Positions 42,884-51,952 of a stretch of DNA of 64,000 nucleotides are shown piece after piece; the stretch's first letter is position 1; every line of letters starts with the position of its first letter. A program made the translations under genes and the position numbers. The notes under the pieces are model-generated. The model made no database searches, was not told the DNA's origin, and worked only from the letters and a program-made list of their open reading frames with translations. Origin of the DNA: Paracoccus sp. S1E-3 (GTDB lineage Bacteria > Pseudomonadota > Alphaproteobacteria > Rhodobacterales > Rhodobacteraceae); the NCBI RefSeq assembly GCF_013868135.1, contig NZ_JACEMU010000007.1, positions 1-64,000 of the forward strand, in the 5' to 3' direction.

Positions 42884-43277
42884 CGGCATTGTACCGGCGC
42901 GTCGGGATTGGTCGCGCCGGTTGGCGGCGCTGGGGATATCGGTCAGATCGTGACGCACAGCCCCAATCCGCGCCGCCGGCCGCCGCGTCACCCTTTTTCC
43001 TGCGGCCGGCGGCATCGTGTTCGCTCGGGCGGGCACGGGCCGGGGCAACCGGACGCACTGGCCAGACCCGTCGATCGAAGGCGCAGGGGCGTGTTGCCGC
43101 CGGTGTTCGGAGGTGCTGATGACGGCGCCGACCCGCGCGGCAGTTCGGTCGGTCACGGGTGCCGCGTCGGTTGCAATTCGCCCCTGACTGCACGATTGCT
43201 TAACCATCGGATGATACGTAATCATGCCGGGGAAGATGCCGCAGCCGCGGCCGGATCATGAAGAAATCGCAGGTAAC
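42884..43277 (+). other. Gene-free spacer (394 bp) upstream of manC
   Basis: It begins with a stem-loop, ACCGGCGCG (42893-42901) pairing with CGCGCCGGT (42913-42921), a plausible terminator for the YkvA gene. Near the end a candidate promoter is TTGCTT (43196-43201), 17-nt spacer, TAATCA (43219-43224), in an AT-richer patch. If real, transcription starts around 43231, after the ATG at 43224, which supports the manC start at 43278. Open frames across the spacer on both strands look non-coding. Nothing else is recognisable. Confidence 0.4.
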
Positions 43278-44747
43278 ATGCCGCCAGATAACGCTTTAAT
43301 TGTTCCCGTTCTGCTGAGCGGCGGTTCCGGCACCCGGCTTTGGCCGCTGTCGCGCAAATCCTATCCCAAGCAGTTCGCGCCGCTTCTGGGGGAGGAGACC
43401 CTGTTCCAGCAGGCGGCGCTGCGCTTCGCGCCCGAAACCGCGCCCGAGGGGCAGCGCTTCACCGCGCCGCTGGTGGTGACCGGAGCGGATTTCCGCTTCA
43501 TCGTGGTCGAGCAATTGCAGCAGGTGGGCGTCGATCCGGGCGCCGTCATGATCGAACCCGAAGGCCGCAACACCGCCCCCGCAGTGCTGTCGGCGGCGCT
43601 CTATCTGATGGCCCATCAGCCCGATGCGATCATGCTGATCGCGCCCTCGGACCATGCGATCCCCGACGCGGATGCCTTCCGCGCCGCGGTCGTGCGCGGG
43701 CTGCCTGCGGTGGCGCAGGGCAAGATCGTGACCTTCGGCATCACCCCTGACCGGCCGGAAACCGGCTACGGCTATCTGGAGCTGACCGCCCCGCCCGATG
43801 CCGACGACGACCCCGTCGATCTGGTCCGCTTCGTCGAAAAGCCGGACGCGGCGAAGGCGGCCGAAATGCTCGCCTCGGGCAAGTATCTCTGGAATGCGGG
43901 GATCTTTCTGGCCCGCGCCGCCGATATGGTCGAGGCGTTCCGCAAATACGCCCCCGATGTCGTCGAACCGGTCGCGGCAGCGTTGAAAGGGGCGACGGCG
44001 GATCTGGGCTTCCTGCGGCTGGAGGGCGAGGCCTACCGGCAGGCTCCCTCGATTTCCATCGACTATGCGGTCATGGAAAAGGCCGAGAATCTGGCGGTCG
44101 TGCCGTTTTCGCAAGGCTGGTCGGATCTGGGCGGCTGGGATGCGGTCTGGCGCGCGCAGGGACCGGATGCCGACGGCGTGGCGCTGTCCGGCCCTGCCGA
44201 GGCGATCGGCTGCCATGATGCCCTGCTGCGCGCCGAAAGCGATGCGCAGGTGCTGGTGGGGATCGGCCTCGACAATATCATCGCGGTTGCGATGCCCGAT
44301 GCCGTTCTGGTTGCGCCCAAGGATCGCGCGCAGGACGTGAAACTGGCGGTCGAGTTGCTGAAGAAACGTGGCCGCGCCCAGGCCGAGACGCTGCCGCGCG
44401 ATTATCGCCCCTGGGGTTGGTACGAAACACTGGTGCTGGGCCCGCGCTTTCAGGTCAAGCGCATCGTCGTCCATCCCGGCGCGCAGCTGAGCCTGCAAAG
44501 CCATCACCACCGCGCCGAACACTGGATCGTGGTGGAAGGCACCGCCCGCGTGACCATCGATGATGATGTCCGGCTGGTCACCGAAAACCAGTCCGTCTAC
44601 ATTCCGCTGGGCGCCGTCCACCGGATGGAAAACCCCGGCAAGGTCCCGATGGTGCTGATCGAGGTCCAGACCGGTACCTATCTGGGCGAAGACGACATCA
44701 TCCGCTACGACGATCTCTATGCGCGCGGGCAGGGGGCGAAGGGCTGA
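43278..44747 (+). CDS. manC: Mannose-1-phosphate guanylyltransferase / mannose-6-phosphate isomerase
   Basis: Bifunctional type II enzyme (CpsB/AlgA/ManC) that makes GDP-mannose from mannose-1-phosphate and also interconverts fructose-6- and mannose-6-phosphate. The N-terminal nucleotidyltransferase has GGSGTRLWPLSRKSYPKQF (near residues 13-31), and the sugar-binding motif is FVEKPD. The C-terminal cupin isomerase domain has RPWGWYETLVLGPRFQVKRI and QLSLQSHHHRAEHWIVVEGTA with metal-binding His residues. The ATG at 43278 (489 residues) has AGG before it; an ATG 54 nt upstream has no site and lies at the likely promoter. The stop overlaps manB by 1 nt. Confidence 0.95.
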   Translation: MPPDNALIVPVLLSGGSGTRLWPLSRKSYPKQFAPLLGEETLFQQAALRFAPETAPEGQRFTAPLVVTGADFRFIVVEQLQQVGVDPGAVMIEPEGRNTAPAVLSAALYLMAHQPDAIMLIAPSDHAIPDADAFRAAVVRGLPAVAQGKIVTFGITPDRPETGYGYLELTAPPDADDDPVDLVRFVEKPDAAKAAEMLASGKYLWNAGIFLARAADMVEAFRKYAPDVVEPVAAALKGATADLGFLRLEGEAYRQAPSISIDYAVMEKAENLAVVPFSQGWSDLGGWDAVWRAQGPDADGVALSGPAEAIGCHDALLRAESDAQVLVGIGLDNIIAVAMPDAVLVAPKDRAQDVKLAVELLKKRGRAQAETLPRDYRPWGWYETLVLGPRFQVKRIVVHPGAQLSLQSHHHRAEHWIVVEGTARVTIDDDVRLVTENQSVYIPLGAVHRMENPGKVPMVLIEVQTGTYLGEDDIIRYDDLYARGQGAKG

Positions 44748-46111
44748 TGCTGAACGCCTTCAAGGCCTACGACATTCGCGGCCGTCTGGGCGTCGATCTG
44801 GACGCTGGGGTCGCGCGCCGCATCGGGCGCGGTTTCGCGCGCGCGCTCGGGGCGAAGACGGTGGTGCTGGGGCGTGATATCCGTGCCTCCAGCGCCGAAC
44901 TGGCCGAGGCGGTGGCGCAAGCGCTGGTGGATGAGGGGGTCACGGTGCTGGATCTCGGCCTCGCCGGCACCGAGGAGATGTATTTCGCGGTCAGCCATTT
45001 CGGCGCCGATGGCGGGATCGAGGTCACGGCCTCGCATAACCCGATGGATTATAACGGCATGAAGATGGTGGGCGCGGGCTCGGCGCCGCTGGCTGGGGCG
45101 ACCGGGCTGGGGGCGATCCGCGCCCTCGCCGAAGCGGATGATTTCGGGCCCGCGCGTCCGGGCGGCGCGCTGCGTGATGTGGCGGCCGAGGCGCGCGCGG
45201 CCTATGTCGCGCGGGTGATGGCGTTTGTCGATGTGACGGCGTTGCGCCCGCTGAAGGTGGTGGTCAATGCGGGCAATGGCGCCGCCGGTCCGACCTTCGA
45301 TGCCATCGCTGCCGCACTGGCGTCGCAGGGCGCGCCACTGGACTTCATCCGCCTCCATCACCAGCCCGACGGCAGCTTTCCGAACGGCATTCCCAATCCG
45401 CTGCTGCCGGAAAACCAGCCGGTGACGGCCGATGCCGTCCGGGTCGCGGGCGCCGATCTCGGCATTGCCTTCGACGGCGATTTTGACCGCTGCTTCTTCT
45501 TCGACGAAACCGGCGCCTTCATTGACGGGGAATATATCGTGGGTCTGCTGGCGGCGGCCTTTCTGGCGCGCGAGCCCGGCGCGCGCATCGTCCATGATCC
45601 CCGCGTGATCTGGAATACCCGTGATATCGTCGAAAAAGCCGGGGGAACCGCGATCCAGTCGCGCACCGGGCATGCCTTCCTGAAGGCGGCGCTGCGCGAA
45701 TATGACGCCGTTTACGGCGGCGAGATGTCGGCACATCACTATTTCCGCGATTTTGTCTTCTGCGACAGCGGCATGATCCCCTGGCTGCTGGTGGTCGAGT
45801 TGATGGGCCGGTCCGGGATGCCGCTCTCGGCCATGGTGGCCGAGCGGCGCGCCGCCTTTCCGTCCTCGGGAGAGATCAATTTCACCGTGGCCGATGTCGC
45901 CGCCGCCCGCGCGCGGGTCGAGGCCGAATTCGGCCCCCACGCCCGCGGCAGGGACGAGACTGACGGGCTGTCGCTGGACATGGGGGATTGGCGGTTCAAC
46001 CTGCGCGCCTCGAATACCGAGCCGCTGCTGCGCCTGAACGCCGAATCGCGCGGCGACCGGGCGTTGCTGGACGCCCAGGTGGCGCGGCTGCAGGAGCTGA
46101 TCGCAGGCTAG
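44747..46111 (+). CDS. manB: Phosphomannomutase (phosphoglucomutase/phosphomannomutase family)
   Basis: 454-residue alpha-D-phosphohexomutase that converts mannose-6-phosphate to mannose-1-phosphate, the step between the two activities of ManC. The phosphoserine is Ser96 in TASHNPMDYNGMK, the metal loop is DGDFDRCFFF near residues 244-253, the sugar loop is GGEMSAHHYFRDF, and the phosphate-binding end is LRASNTEPLLRLN. Coupled to manC (TGATG). The pair supplies GDP-mannose for exopolysaccharide or lipopolysaccharide; no glycan assembly genes are in the window. Confidence 0.95.
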   Translation: MLNAFKAYDIRGRLGVDLDAGVARRIGRGFARALGAKTVVLGRDIRASSAELAEAVAQALVDEGVTVLDLGLAGTEEMYFAVSHFGADGGIEVTASHNPMDYNGMKMVGAGSAPLAGATGLGAIRALAEADDFGPARPGGALRDVAAEARAAYVARVMAFVDVTALRPLKVVVNAGNGAAGPTFDAIAAALASQGAPLDFIRLHHQPDGSFPNGIPNPLLPENQPVTADAVRVAGADLGIAFDGDFDRCFFFDETGAFIDGEYIVGLLAAAFLAREPGARIVHDPRVIWNTRDIVEKAGGTAIQSRTGHAFLKAALREYDAVYGGEMSAHHYFRDFVFCDSGMIPWLLVVELMGRSGMPLSAMVAERRAAFPSSGEINFTVADVAAARARVEAEFGPHARGRDETDGLSLDMGDWRFNLRASNTEPLLRLNAESRGDRALLDAQVARLQELIAG

Positions 46112-47049
46112 ATTCACGCCGGGATCGTATCGGCGCGGGGATAGCTGGCTGGCGTAGCGATGCTGCGCCGCGCGGCGCTGACCGCTGGTCTGCAAGGGGC
46201 GCTCCACCGTGGTAGCTCCGGGGCCACGACCGTTGCGCAACCTGCAGGCATTCGGCGGTCAGAGATATTCTGGCCCTCCGATTGCCAGCTTGCGAAGACG
46301 TTTGATTGTCGGGACCCGGCTCGCTGGCCTGATCCAGGCGTTGCTGTCCCGGCCCGGTTGGCAGCGCGGCGGCGGTCCGCTTGGGGTTCCGGAACCAACG
46401 GAACCTTTACCGCGTCAGATGAACCGGCGCGATGAGGGGAACCGCAGCATCGCACTGGCGCGGACCGCGAACGTCTGTGCCACAGCGCTTTTTGCACCGG
46501 GCAAGCGGGTATTGGCGGTGAACCAGATGTTTCCTGCGGCATGGGTTGCGGCGCATTTGCGAGCGCCGGGGCGAGCGGTGAGGCGGCACCGCGCCGCCCC
46601 CGCAAGCCCCCCCCGCACGCCGCGATGTTGGGTTGCCCGGCGCAATCGTGGGCAGGTGAGGATATTCCAGCGTCCCATCGCCAGCTGCGGCCATGTGGGC
46701 GTCGGGACCGGGGCAAAACTCTGGGGCGCCTCGCTGACGCCGATGCCTTCCGGTGCAGCCAGGCGCCAAGGATTGCGGGGAAGCCGACGCGACCTGCGTA
46801 ACGAAACGCCTGCGGATCAGGGCCGCAAGGCGCGCAGCGGAACAGCCCGGCTCGTGCGTCGGGATCGACGGGCCGGGGAAGATCGCGGCCTCTCTCCGTC
46901 ACGCGGATCCCCGGCGCGCGGAGCCACCTGCCGGATGCGGCCCGGATATCGGCGGCTGGCGACCGCTTCGGCTGAATCTTCCGCAGGCCCTTGACGTTCC
47001 GTCGCAGGATCGCTAGCTGGCTAATGAAATTCATTAGCCAGCTAATAAC
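46112..47049. other. Gene-free region (938 bp) with a degenerate direct repeat
   Basis: No open frame here has a recognisable product; the frames crossing it on both strands are Arg/Pro/Gly-rich and lack starts with ribosome sites. Codon-position bias seen in the flanking genes is lost. Two segments, 46264-46316 and 46661-46709, share a diverged sequence that starts GATATTC, has a GCCAGCT-GCG core and ends GTCGGGACC. A run of eight C lies near 46604-46611. It looks like a decayed insertion or old duplication, but no transposase remnant can be named. The MarR operator occupies the last 36 bp. Confidence 0.45.
47014..47044. promoter_or_regulatory. 31-bp palindromic operator upstream of the MarR gene
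   Basis: TAGCTGGCTAATGAA (47014-47028), one central A, then TTCATTAGCCAGCTA (47030-47044): perfect 15-bp arms. It ends 5 nt before the marR ATG. It is strikingly AT-rich for this region. TTGACG at 46991-46996 stands 17 nt before it, so the palindrome probably covers the -10 and transcription start, ideal for autorepression by the MarR protein encoded next. Confidence 0.8.
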
Positions 47050-47484
47050 ATGCCCGACAGCTCGATTCGCATCTATGAAACCATCCTGCGCCTGACCCGC
47101 TCGGTCCGGGCGGCGTTCGAGCAGCGCGTTCAGCAGGCGCCCGGATTGACCTATGCCCGTGCCCGCCTGTTGCTGATGATCGGCCATAACGAGGGCGCCA
47201 GTCAGGCCGAACTCGCCTGCCTGCTGGGGATCGAGACCCCCACGCTCAAGCGCCAGCTGGACGCGTTGGAAGCTCAGGGTCTGGCCGAGCGCCGCCCGCT
47301 GGCCGAAGATGCCCGCAAATATGCCATCCACCTGACCAATGCCGCGCGGATCGAACCGCTGCTGGGCTTTCGCGCCGAGGTGGGCGTGGCCCTGGCCGAG
47401 GGCGTCTCGGCCGAGGATCTGGCCACCACCCAGCGGGTCCTGGACCGGATGGCCGCCAATGCCGCGAAGCTGAAACGGTCATGA
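47050..47484 (+). CDS. MarR family transcriptional regulator
   Basis: 144-residue winged-helix repressor. The recognition region is ASQAELACLLGIETPTLKRQLDALEAQGLAERRPLAEDARKY (residues 51-92), with the wing Asp-Arg pair in the form EDARK; flanking helices form the dimer interface. The ATG lies only 5 nt after a 31-bp palindrome and no Shine-Dalgarno is visible, so the message may be leaderless. Its stop overlaps the efflux gene by 4 nt. It very probably represses itself and the EmrAB-like pump until a toxic ligand binds. Confidence 0.92.
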   Translation: MPDSSIRIYETILRLTRSVRAAFEQRVQQAPGLTYARARLLLMIGHNEGASQAELACLLGIETPTLKRQLDALEAQGLAERRPLAEDARKYAIHLTNAARIEPLLGFRAEVGVALAEGVSAEDLATTQRVLDRMAANAAKLKRS

Positions 47485-49130
47485 GCGAAAATCCCCATAA
47501 TAACGCGCCCGCTGCACCGGCGGCTGCGGGGCCTTCGGCGCCGCCCTTCGTGCCGAAAAGCCTGCCGCTGACGCTGGGCTATATCGGGGCGTCGATGGTG
47601 ATCGGGCTGACGCAGGGGCTGGCGCAGGGCTTCGTCAGCACCAATATCCCGCAGATCGCCGGCGATCTGGGCGTGACCACCACACAGGCGACCTGGCTGA
47701 TGGCGGCCTTTCTGATCCCACGCGCGTCGATGCCGCTGCTGCTGATCAAGCTGCGAACCCAATACGGGCTGCGCCGCTTCGCCGAATGGGCGACGATTGC
47801 CTATCTGGTGGTGGCGCTGGCGGGTCTGGCGATTTCGGATCTGCGCTCGGCGCTGGTGATGCAGTTCCTGGCCGGAATGGTGTCGGCGCCGCTGTCGACC
47901 CTGGCCTTCCTGTATATGCTCGAGCCGCTGTCGCCGCCCTGGAAGATGCGGTTGGGCCTGCCGATGGTGATGGCCACGATCTCGGCCGGCCCGATGCTGG
48001 CGCGGGTGGTTTCGCCGGGGTTGATGAGCGACATGGGCTGGATGCCCTTGCACCTGATGACGCTGGGGCTGGCGGCGGTATCGCTGGCGCTTGTCTATGC
48101 GTTGCCGCTGACCTCGCCGCCGCGGATCAAGGTGATCGCGGTCATGGATCTGGTCAGCTGGGGGCTGATCGCTGCGGGATTCGGCGGCCTCACCGTGGCT
48201 TTCATCACCGGCGCGGTCTATTGGTGGACCGAGGCGCCGTGGCTCGGCTGGACGCTGGCAGGGGCGATCCTGACGCTGACGGCGGCGGTGGTGATCGAGC
48301 TGCACCGCAAGGCGCCGCTGCTGGACATCCGCTGGCTGTCCACCCCTGCCATGGCCCATCTGACCGTCACCCTGCTGCTGTTCCGGCTGATCCTGTCCGA
48401 GCAGAGCGCCGGCGCCCCGCGCATGTTCCAGCTCATGGGGATCACCCAAGGCCAGCTGGTGCCGCTGTTCGCGGTCATCTGCATCGCGACCCTGCTGGGC
48501 GGTCTGGCGCTGATCCCGATCATCCGGCCCGACCGTGTGCCCGCGATCCATGTCGTCGCGCTGACGCTGATCGCGGCGGCCGCGTGGATGGACAGCCGCG
48601 CGACGCTGGACACGCGGCCGGCGCAGATGATGCTCAGCCAGGGGATGATCGCCTTTGCCGGTGTGCTGTTTCTGGCCCCGGCGATGATGCGGGGCCTCGT
48701 CTCGGCGCTGGCGCGGGGGCCGAACTATATCCTGTCCTTCGTGATCGTCTTTCTGTCCACGCAGAGCCTTGGCGGCGCCATGGGGTCGGGGCTGTTCACC
48801 ACCTTCATCAACCACCGGCAGGCTGTTCATCTGCAGATCCTGCGCGAGCAGCTGACCGCCTCGGATGCGCAGATGCTTCAGGAAATCCTGCGCCGCGCCG
48901 CGATCCTTGCCCCGCAGATCACCGATGCCGCCGCCCGCAAGGCGCAGGCTGTCGCCCTGATCGCGCAGGACGTTTCCAACGAGGCCTATGTCATGGCCTA
49001 TAACGACGCCTATCTCCTGACCGCCATGGTGGCGCTGGCAGCCCTTGCCGCGTTGATCCTGCATATTTTCCGCGACTGGCTTGCCGTTCGGCCGACCAGC
49101 CCGGCCACGCCCAGCCCCGAGTCCGCATGA
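47481..49130 (+). CDS. emrB: MFS efflux transporter, DHA2/EmrB-QacA family
   Basis: 549-residue inner-membrane drug/proton antiporter with about 14 hydrophobic segments. GFVSTNIPQIAGDLGVTTTQATWLMAAFLI near residues 50-79 matches the first-helix region of DHA2 proteins (usually N-x-A-LP-I). It starts in an ATGA overlap with marR and ends in an ATGA overlap with the adaptor. It has an N-terminal Pro/Ala-rich cytoplasmic tail of about 30 residues. With the HlyD-type adaptor it forms a tripartite exporter that still needs a TolC-like channel. Symbol by family; exact substrates unknown. Confidence 0.9.
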   Translation: MSENPHNNAPAAPAAAGPSAPPFVPKSLPLTLGYIGASMVIGLTQGLAQGFVSTNIPQIAGDLGVTTTQATWLMAAFLIPRASMPLLLIKLRTQYGLRRFAEWATIAYLVVALAGLAISDLRSALVMQFLAGMVSAPLSTLAFLYMLEPLSPPWKMRLGLPMVMATISAGPMLARVVSPGLMSDMGWMPLHLMTLGLAAVSLALVYALPLTSPPRIKVIAVMDLVSWGLIAAGFGGLTVAFITGAVYWWTEAPWLGWTLAGAILTLTAAVVIELHRKAPLLDIRWLSTPAMAHLTVTLLLFRLILSEQSAGAPRMFQLMGITQGQLVPLFAVICIATLLGGLALIPIIRPDRVPAIHVVALTLIAAAAWMDSRATLDTRPAQMMLSQGMIAFAGVLFLAPAMMRGLVSALARGPNYILSFVIVFLSTQSLGGAMGSGLFTTFINHRQAVHLQILREQLTASDAQMLQEILRRAAILAPQITDAAARKAQAVALIAQDVSNEAYVMAYNDAYLLTAMVALAALAALILHIFRDWLAVRPTSPATPSPESA

Positions 49131-50206
49131 TGTCGAAAAACCACCTGATCCCCACTGTCGTTGCCCTGATCGCCGGTCTGGCCGGTCTGCTGCTGGTGCT
49201 GTTCGCCTGGCACCTGCCGCCCTTCCAATCCGCCCATCCCCAGACCGAGAATGCCTATGTCCGCGGCAAGGTCACCACGCTGGCGCCGCAGCTTTCGGGT
49301 TATGTCGCTGCGGTCGAGGTGGTCGATTTCCAGCAGGTCGAGGAAGGCCAGGTCATCGCCCGCATCGATGACCGCCAATATCGCCAGAAACAGGCCCAGG
49401 CCGAGGCGGCGCTGGCGGGGGCCGAGGCAGCGCTGAAGATCCAGGAACAGAACATCAATTCGGCCCGCGCCCAGCAGCAATCGGCGGAAGCGGCCCTGCG
49501 CTCGGCCGAGGCGGCGCGCGACACTGCCCGGCAAAGCTGGGATCGCGTCAGCGCGCTGAACGCGCGCGGGGTGACGGCGCAAAGCTCTGCCGATCAGACC
49601 GAACTGGCGCTGCGCCAGGCCGAGGCGGCCGTCACCCAGGCCGAAAGCGCCATCGCGGTCGCGCGTGAGAACGTCAACGGCGCCGAGATCGGGCTGGCGG
49701 CGAAACGGGCCGATATCGCCTCGGCCACGGCGGCGGTGGAACTGGCACGCATCGATCTGGCGAATACGGTGATCCGCGCGCCGCAGGCGGGCAAGCTGGG
49801 TCAGATCGGCGTGCGCGCCGGCCAATATGTCACCCCCGGCACCGCGCTTGTCAGCCTGGTCGGCGCTGACGTCTGGGTGATCGCGAATTTCCGCGAGAAC
49901 CAGCTGCACGGCATGCAGGTCGGCGACCGCGCCGAATTCACAGTCGATGCTATGGAAGGGCGGCGCTTCACCGGCCGGGTCGAGTCCTTCTCGCCCGCCA
50001 CCGCATCGGAATTCAGCCTGCTGTCGCCCACCAACGCGACCGGCAATTTCACCAAAGTCGCGCAGCGCTTGCCTGTGCGCATCAGCATCGGGCCCGGTCA
50101 GCAGATGGCCGAACATCTGGAGCCGGGACTGTCGGTGGTGGTCACCGTGACCGAGGGCTCGGCCGGGCAGGGAGCGATGGCGCAGGCGGTGATGGTGGGG
50201 GGGTGA
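49127..50206 (+). CDS. emrA: HlyD/EmrA family membrane fusion protein
   Basis: 359-residue adaptor with one N-terminal transmembrane anchor (LIPTVVALIAGLAGLLLVLFAW, residues 6-27). TENAYVRGKVTTLAPQLSGYVAAVEV is the typical EmrA lipoyl-domain start, followed by a long Ala/Gln-rich coiled coil (about residues 85-205) and the second lipoyl half with VIRAPQAGKLGQIGVRAGQYVTPGTAL. It joins the EmrB-like pump to an outer-membrane channel. Two adjacent ATG codons (49127, 49130) are possible; the first overlaps the emrB stop. A bidirectional hairpin follows. Confidence 0.92.
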   Translation: MMSKNHLIPTVVALIAGLAGLLLVLFAWHLPPFQSAHPQTENAYVRGKVTTLAPQLSGYVAAVEVVDFQQVEEGQVIARIDDRQYRQKQAQAEAALAGAEAALKIQEQNINSARAQQQSAEAALRSAEAARDTARQSWDRVSALNARGVTAQSSADQTELALRQAEAAVTQAESAIAVARENVNGAEIGLAAKRADIASATAAVELARIDLANTVIRAPQAGKLGQIGVRAGQYVTPGTALVSLVGADVWVIANFRENQLHGMQVGDRAEFTVDAMEGRRFTGRVESFSPATASEFSLLSPTNATGNFTKVAQRLPVRISIGPGQQMAEHLEPGLSVVVTVTEGSAGQGAMAQAVMVGG

Positions 50207-50232
50207 AGCAGCGCCGCAAGGGTTCGCAGGAA

Positions 50233-50257
50233 AAAGGCCGGCGCGAAGCCGGCCTTT
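50233..50257. terminator. Bidirectional terminator between emrA and gnd
   Basis: AAAGGCCGGC (50233-50242) pairs perfectly with GCCGGCCTTT (50248-50257), loop GCGAA. On the minus strand it ends in five T (AAAAA at 50231-50235 on the plus strand), a good intrinsic terminator for gnd, and it can also serve emrA. Confidence 0.8.
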
Positions 50258-50275
50258 CCATGTTCTGCAGGCGGC

Positions 50276-51691
50276 TCAGCCGTGGGCGCCCCAGGGGCCA
50301 TGCGGGGCGTCCTTGCCGTCCAGCCGTTCGAAGCCATGGGCGCCGAAGAAGTCGCGCTGTGCCTGGATCATGTTGGCCGCGCCGCGCGGGCTGCGCATGG
50401 TGTCGAACCAGGACAGGCCCGCCGCCAGCGCCGGGACCGCGATGCCCGCGCCGGTGGCGGCGATGACGGTCTTGCGCAGCGCGCTTTCGTTTTCGCGCAG
50501 CATGCTGGTGAAGGGCTCGGCGAAGATCAGGCTTTCGCCCGGATTCGCCGCCAGCGCCGAGGCCATGTCGTTCAGCATCTCCGACCGGATGATGCAGCCG
50601 TTGCGCCAGATCTTGGCGATGGTCGGCATCGGCAGGTTCCAGCCGAATTCGGCCGAAGCGCGGGCCAGCATCTCGAAGCCCTGTGCATAGCACAGGATCT
50701 TGCCCGCGATCAGGGCCTGTTCCAGCGTCTCGGTGTCCAGCAGACCTTGCGGCAGCGGCTGGGGCATGGCGCCGAAAACCTCGGCCCCCTTCTTGCGATC
50801 TGCCAGCCGGGCCGAGAGGTTGCGCGCCGTCACCGCCGCCTCGATCACCGGGATCGCCACGGCCAGCTGCTGCGCCTCGATCACCGTCCAGCGGCCGGTG
50901 CCTTTCTGGCCGGCCTTGTCCAGAATCACGTCCAGCATCGGCGCGCCGGTGATCGGGTCGGTGGCGCGGGCGACCTTGCCCGAAATCTCGATCAGATAGG
51001 AGGCCAGCCTGCCCTTGTCCCATGTCTCGAAGGTCTGGGCGACTTCGGCGGCGTCGAAGCCCATGCCGTCGCGCATCAGCGCATAGGTTTCGGCGATCAT
51101 CTCCATATCGGCATATTCGATGCCGTTATGCACCATCTTGACGAAATGACCGGCGCCGCCGGGCCCCATCAGCGCTGCACAGGGCTCGCCCTGATATTTC
51201 GCGGAAATGGCTTCCAGCACGTCGCGCACCCGGTCCCATTGCGCGGCATCGCCGCCGACCATGATCGAGGGGCCGTGACGCGCGCCGTCCTCGCCGCCCG
51301 ACACGCCGATGCCCATGAAGTCGAAGGCGTCATTGGCGGTTTCGCGGCTGCGCCGTTCGGTGTCGGTGTAATTGGCGTTGCCCGCGTCGATGATCAGATC
51401 GCCCGGCCCCAGCAGCGGGCGCAGCGCGGCGATCTGGTCGTCGACCACAGGACCGGCCGGGACCATCAGGATGATCGTGCGCGGCGGCATGATCGCGGCG
51501 ACGAAATCCTGCAGCGTGCTGGCGGGTGTCAGCTTCGCCGCAAGATCGCCCGCGCCGGCAATGAAGGCGTCGGTGACGGCCGGCGTGCGGTTATAGACGG
51601 CAATCGGATAGCCATGATCGGCGATATTCAGCGCCAGCGCAGCACCCATGGTGCCAAGGCCGATCAGGCCGAGATGGGGGGAAGTATCCAT
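50276..51691 (-). CDS. gnd: 6-phosphogluconate dehydrogenase, decarboxylating
   Basis: 471-residue enzyme that converts 6-phosphogluconate and NADP+ to ribulose-5-phosphate and CO2. The start at 51691 (MDTSPHLGLIGLGTMGAALA) follows GGAGACATC; the longer open frame has no start signal. The cofactor motif is GLGTMGAALALNIADHG, catalytic residues lie in GGAGHFVKMVHNGIEYADMEM near residues 179-199, and the C-terminal helical domain ends in the usual tail. Full length, short-chain (bacterial/animal) type. Monocistronic, closed by the terminator at 50233-50257. Confidence 0.96.
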   Translation of the reverse strand: MDTSPHLGLIGLGTMGAALALNIADHGYPIAVYNRTPAVTDAFIAGAGDLAAKLTPASTLQDFVAAIMPPRTIILMVPAGPVVDDQIAALRPLLGPGDLIIDAGNANYTDTERRSRETANDAFDFMGIGVSGGEDGARHGPSIMVGGDAAQWDRVRDVLEAISAKYQGEPCAALMGPGGAGHFVKMVHNGIEYADMEMIAETYALMRDGMGFDAAEVAQTFETWDKGRLASYLIEISGKVARATDPITGAPMLDVILDKAGQKGTGRWTVIEAQQLAVAIPVIEAAVTARNLSARLADRKKGAEVFGAMPQPLPQGLLDTETLEQALIAGKILCYAQGFEMLARASAEFGWNLPMPTIAKIWRNGCIIRSEMLNDMASALAANPGESLIFAEPFTSMLRENESALRKTVIAATGAGIAVPALAAGLSWFDTMRSPRGAANMIQAQRDFFGAHGFERLDGKDAPHGPWGAHG

Positions 51692-51952
51692 GATGTCTCC
51701 TGCAATGGGGCGCACGCCACGGGGGTTGCCACGGGAGTTAACGCTATCATCCGTTAATGCCGGTGTCGGCCGCAGATGCCAATGGCGAAACGACATGCCG
51801 CGGCAGCAGGCGAAGAATGCGCCATCGCGTCCCGAAGGTCCATGTCGTTGATGCAGAAGGCAGGCGCAGGGGCGACACCTATGCGCCCGAGGCATGATGG
51901 GGGACCGGGCGCCCGCAATCCGGTATCGGGCACCCGTTTTCGCGGTCGGGAG

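Noticed and set aside
42461..43225. 254-codon minus-strand frame in the YkvA-manC spacer
   Set aside because: Shadow of the YkvA gene extended into non-coding sequence; the translation is low in hydrophobic residues and has no motif.
46114..47331. 405-codon minus-strand open frame over the gene-free region and marR
   Set aside because: Starts inside the antisense of marR and gives Arg/Pro/Ser-rich sequence with no family resemblance and no ribosome site.
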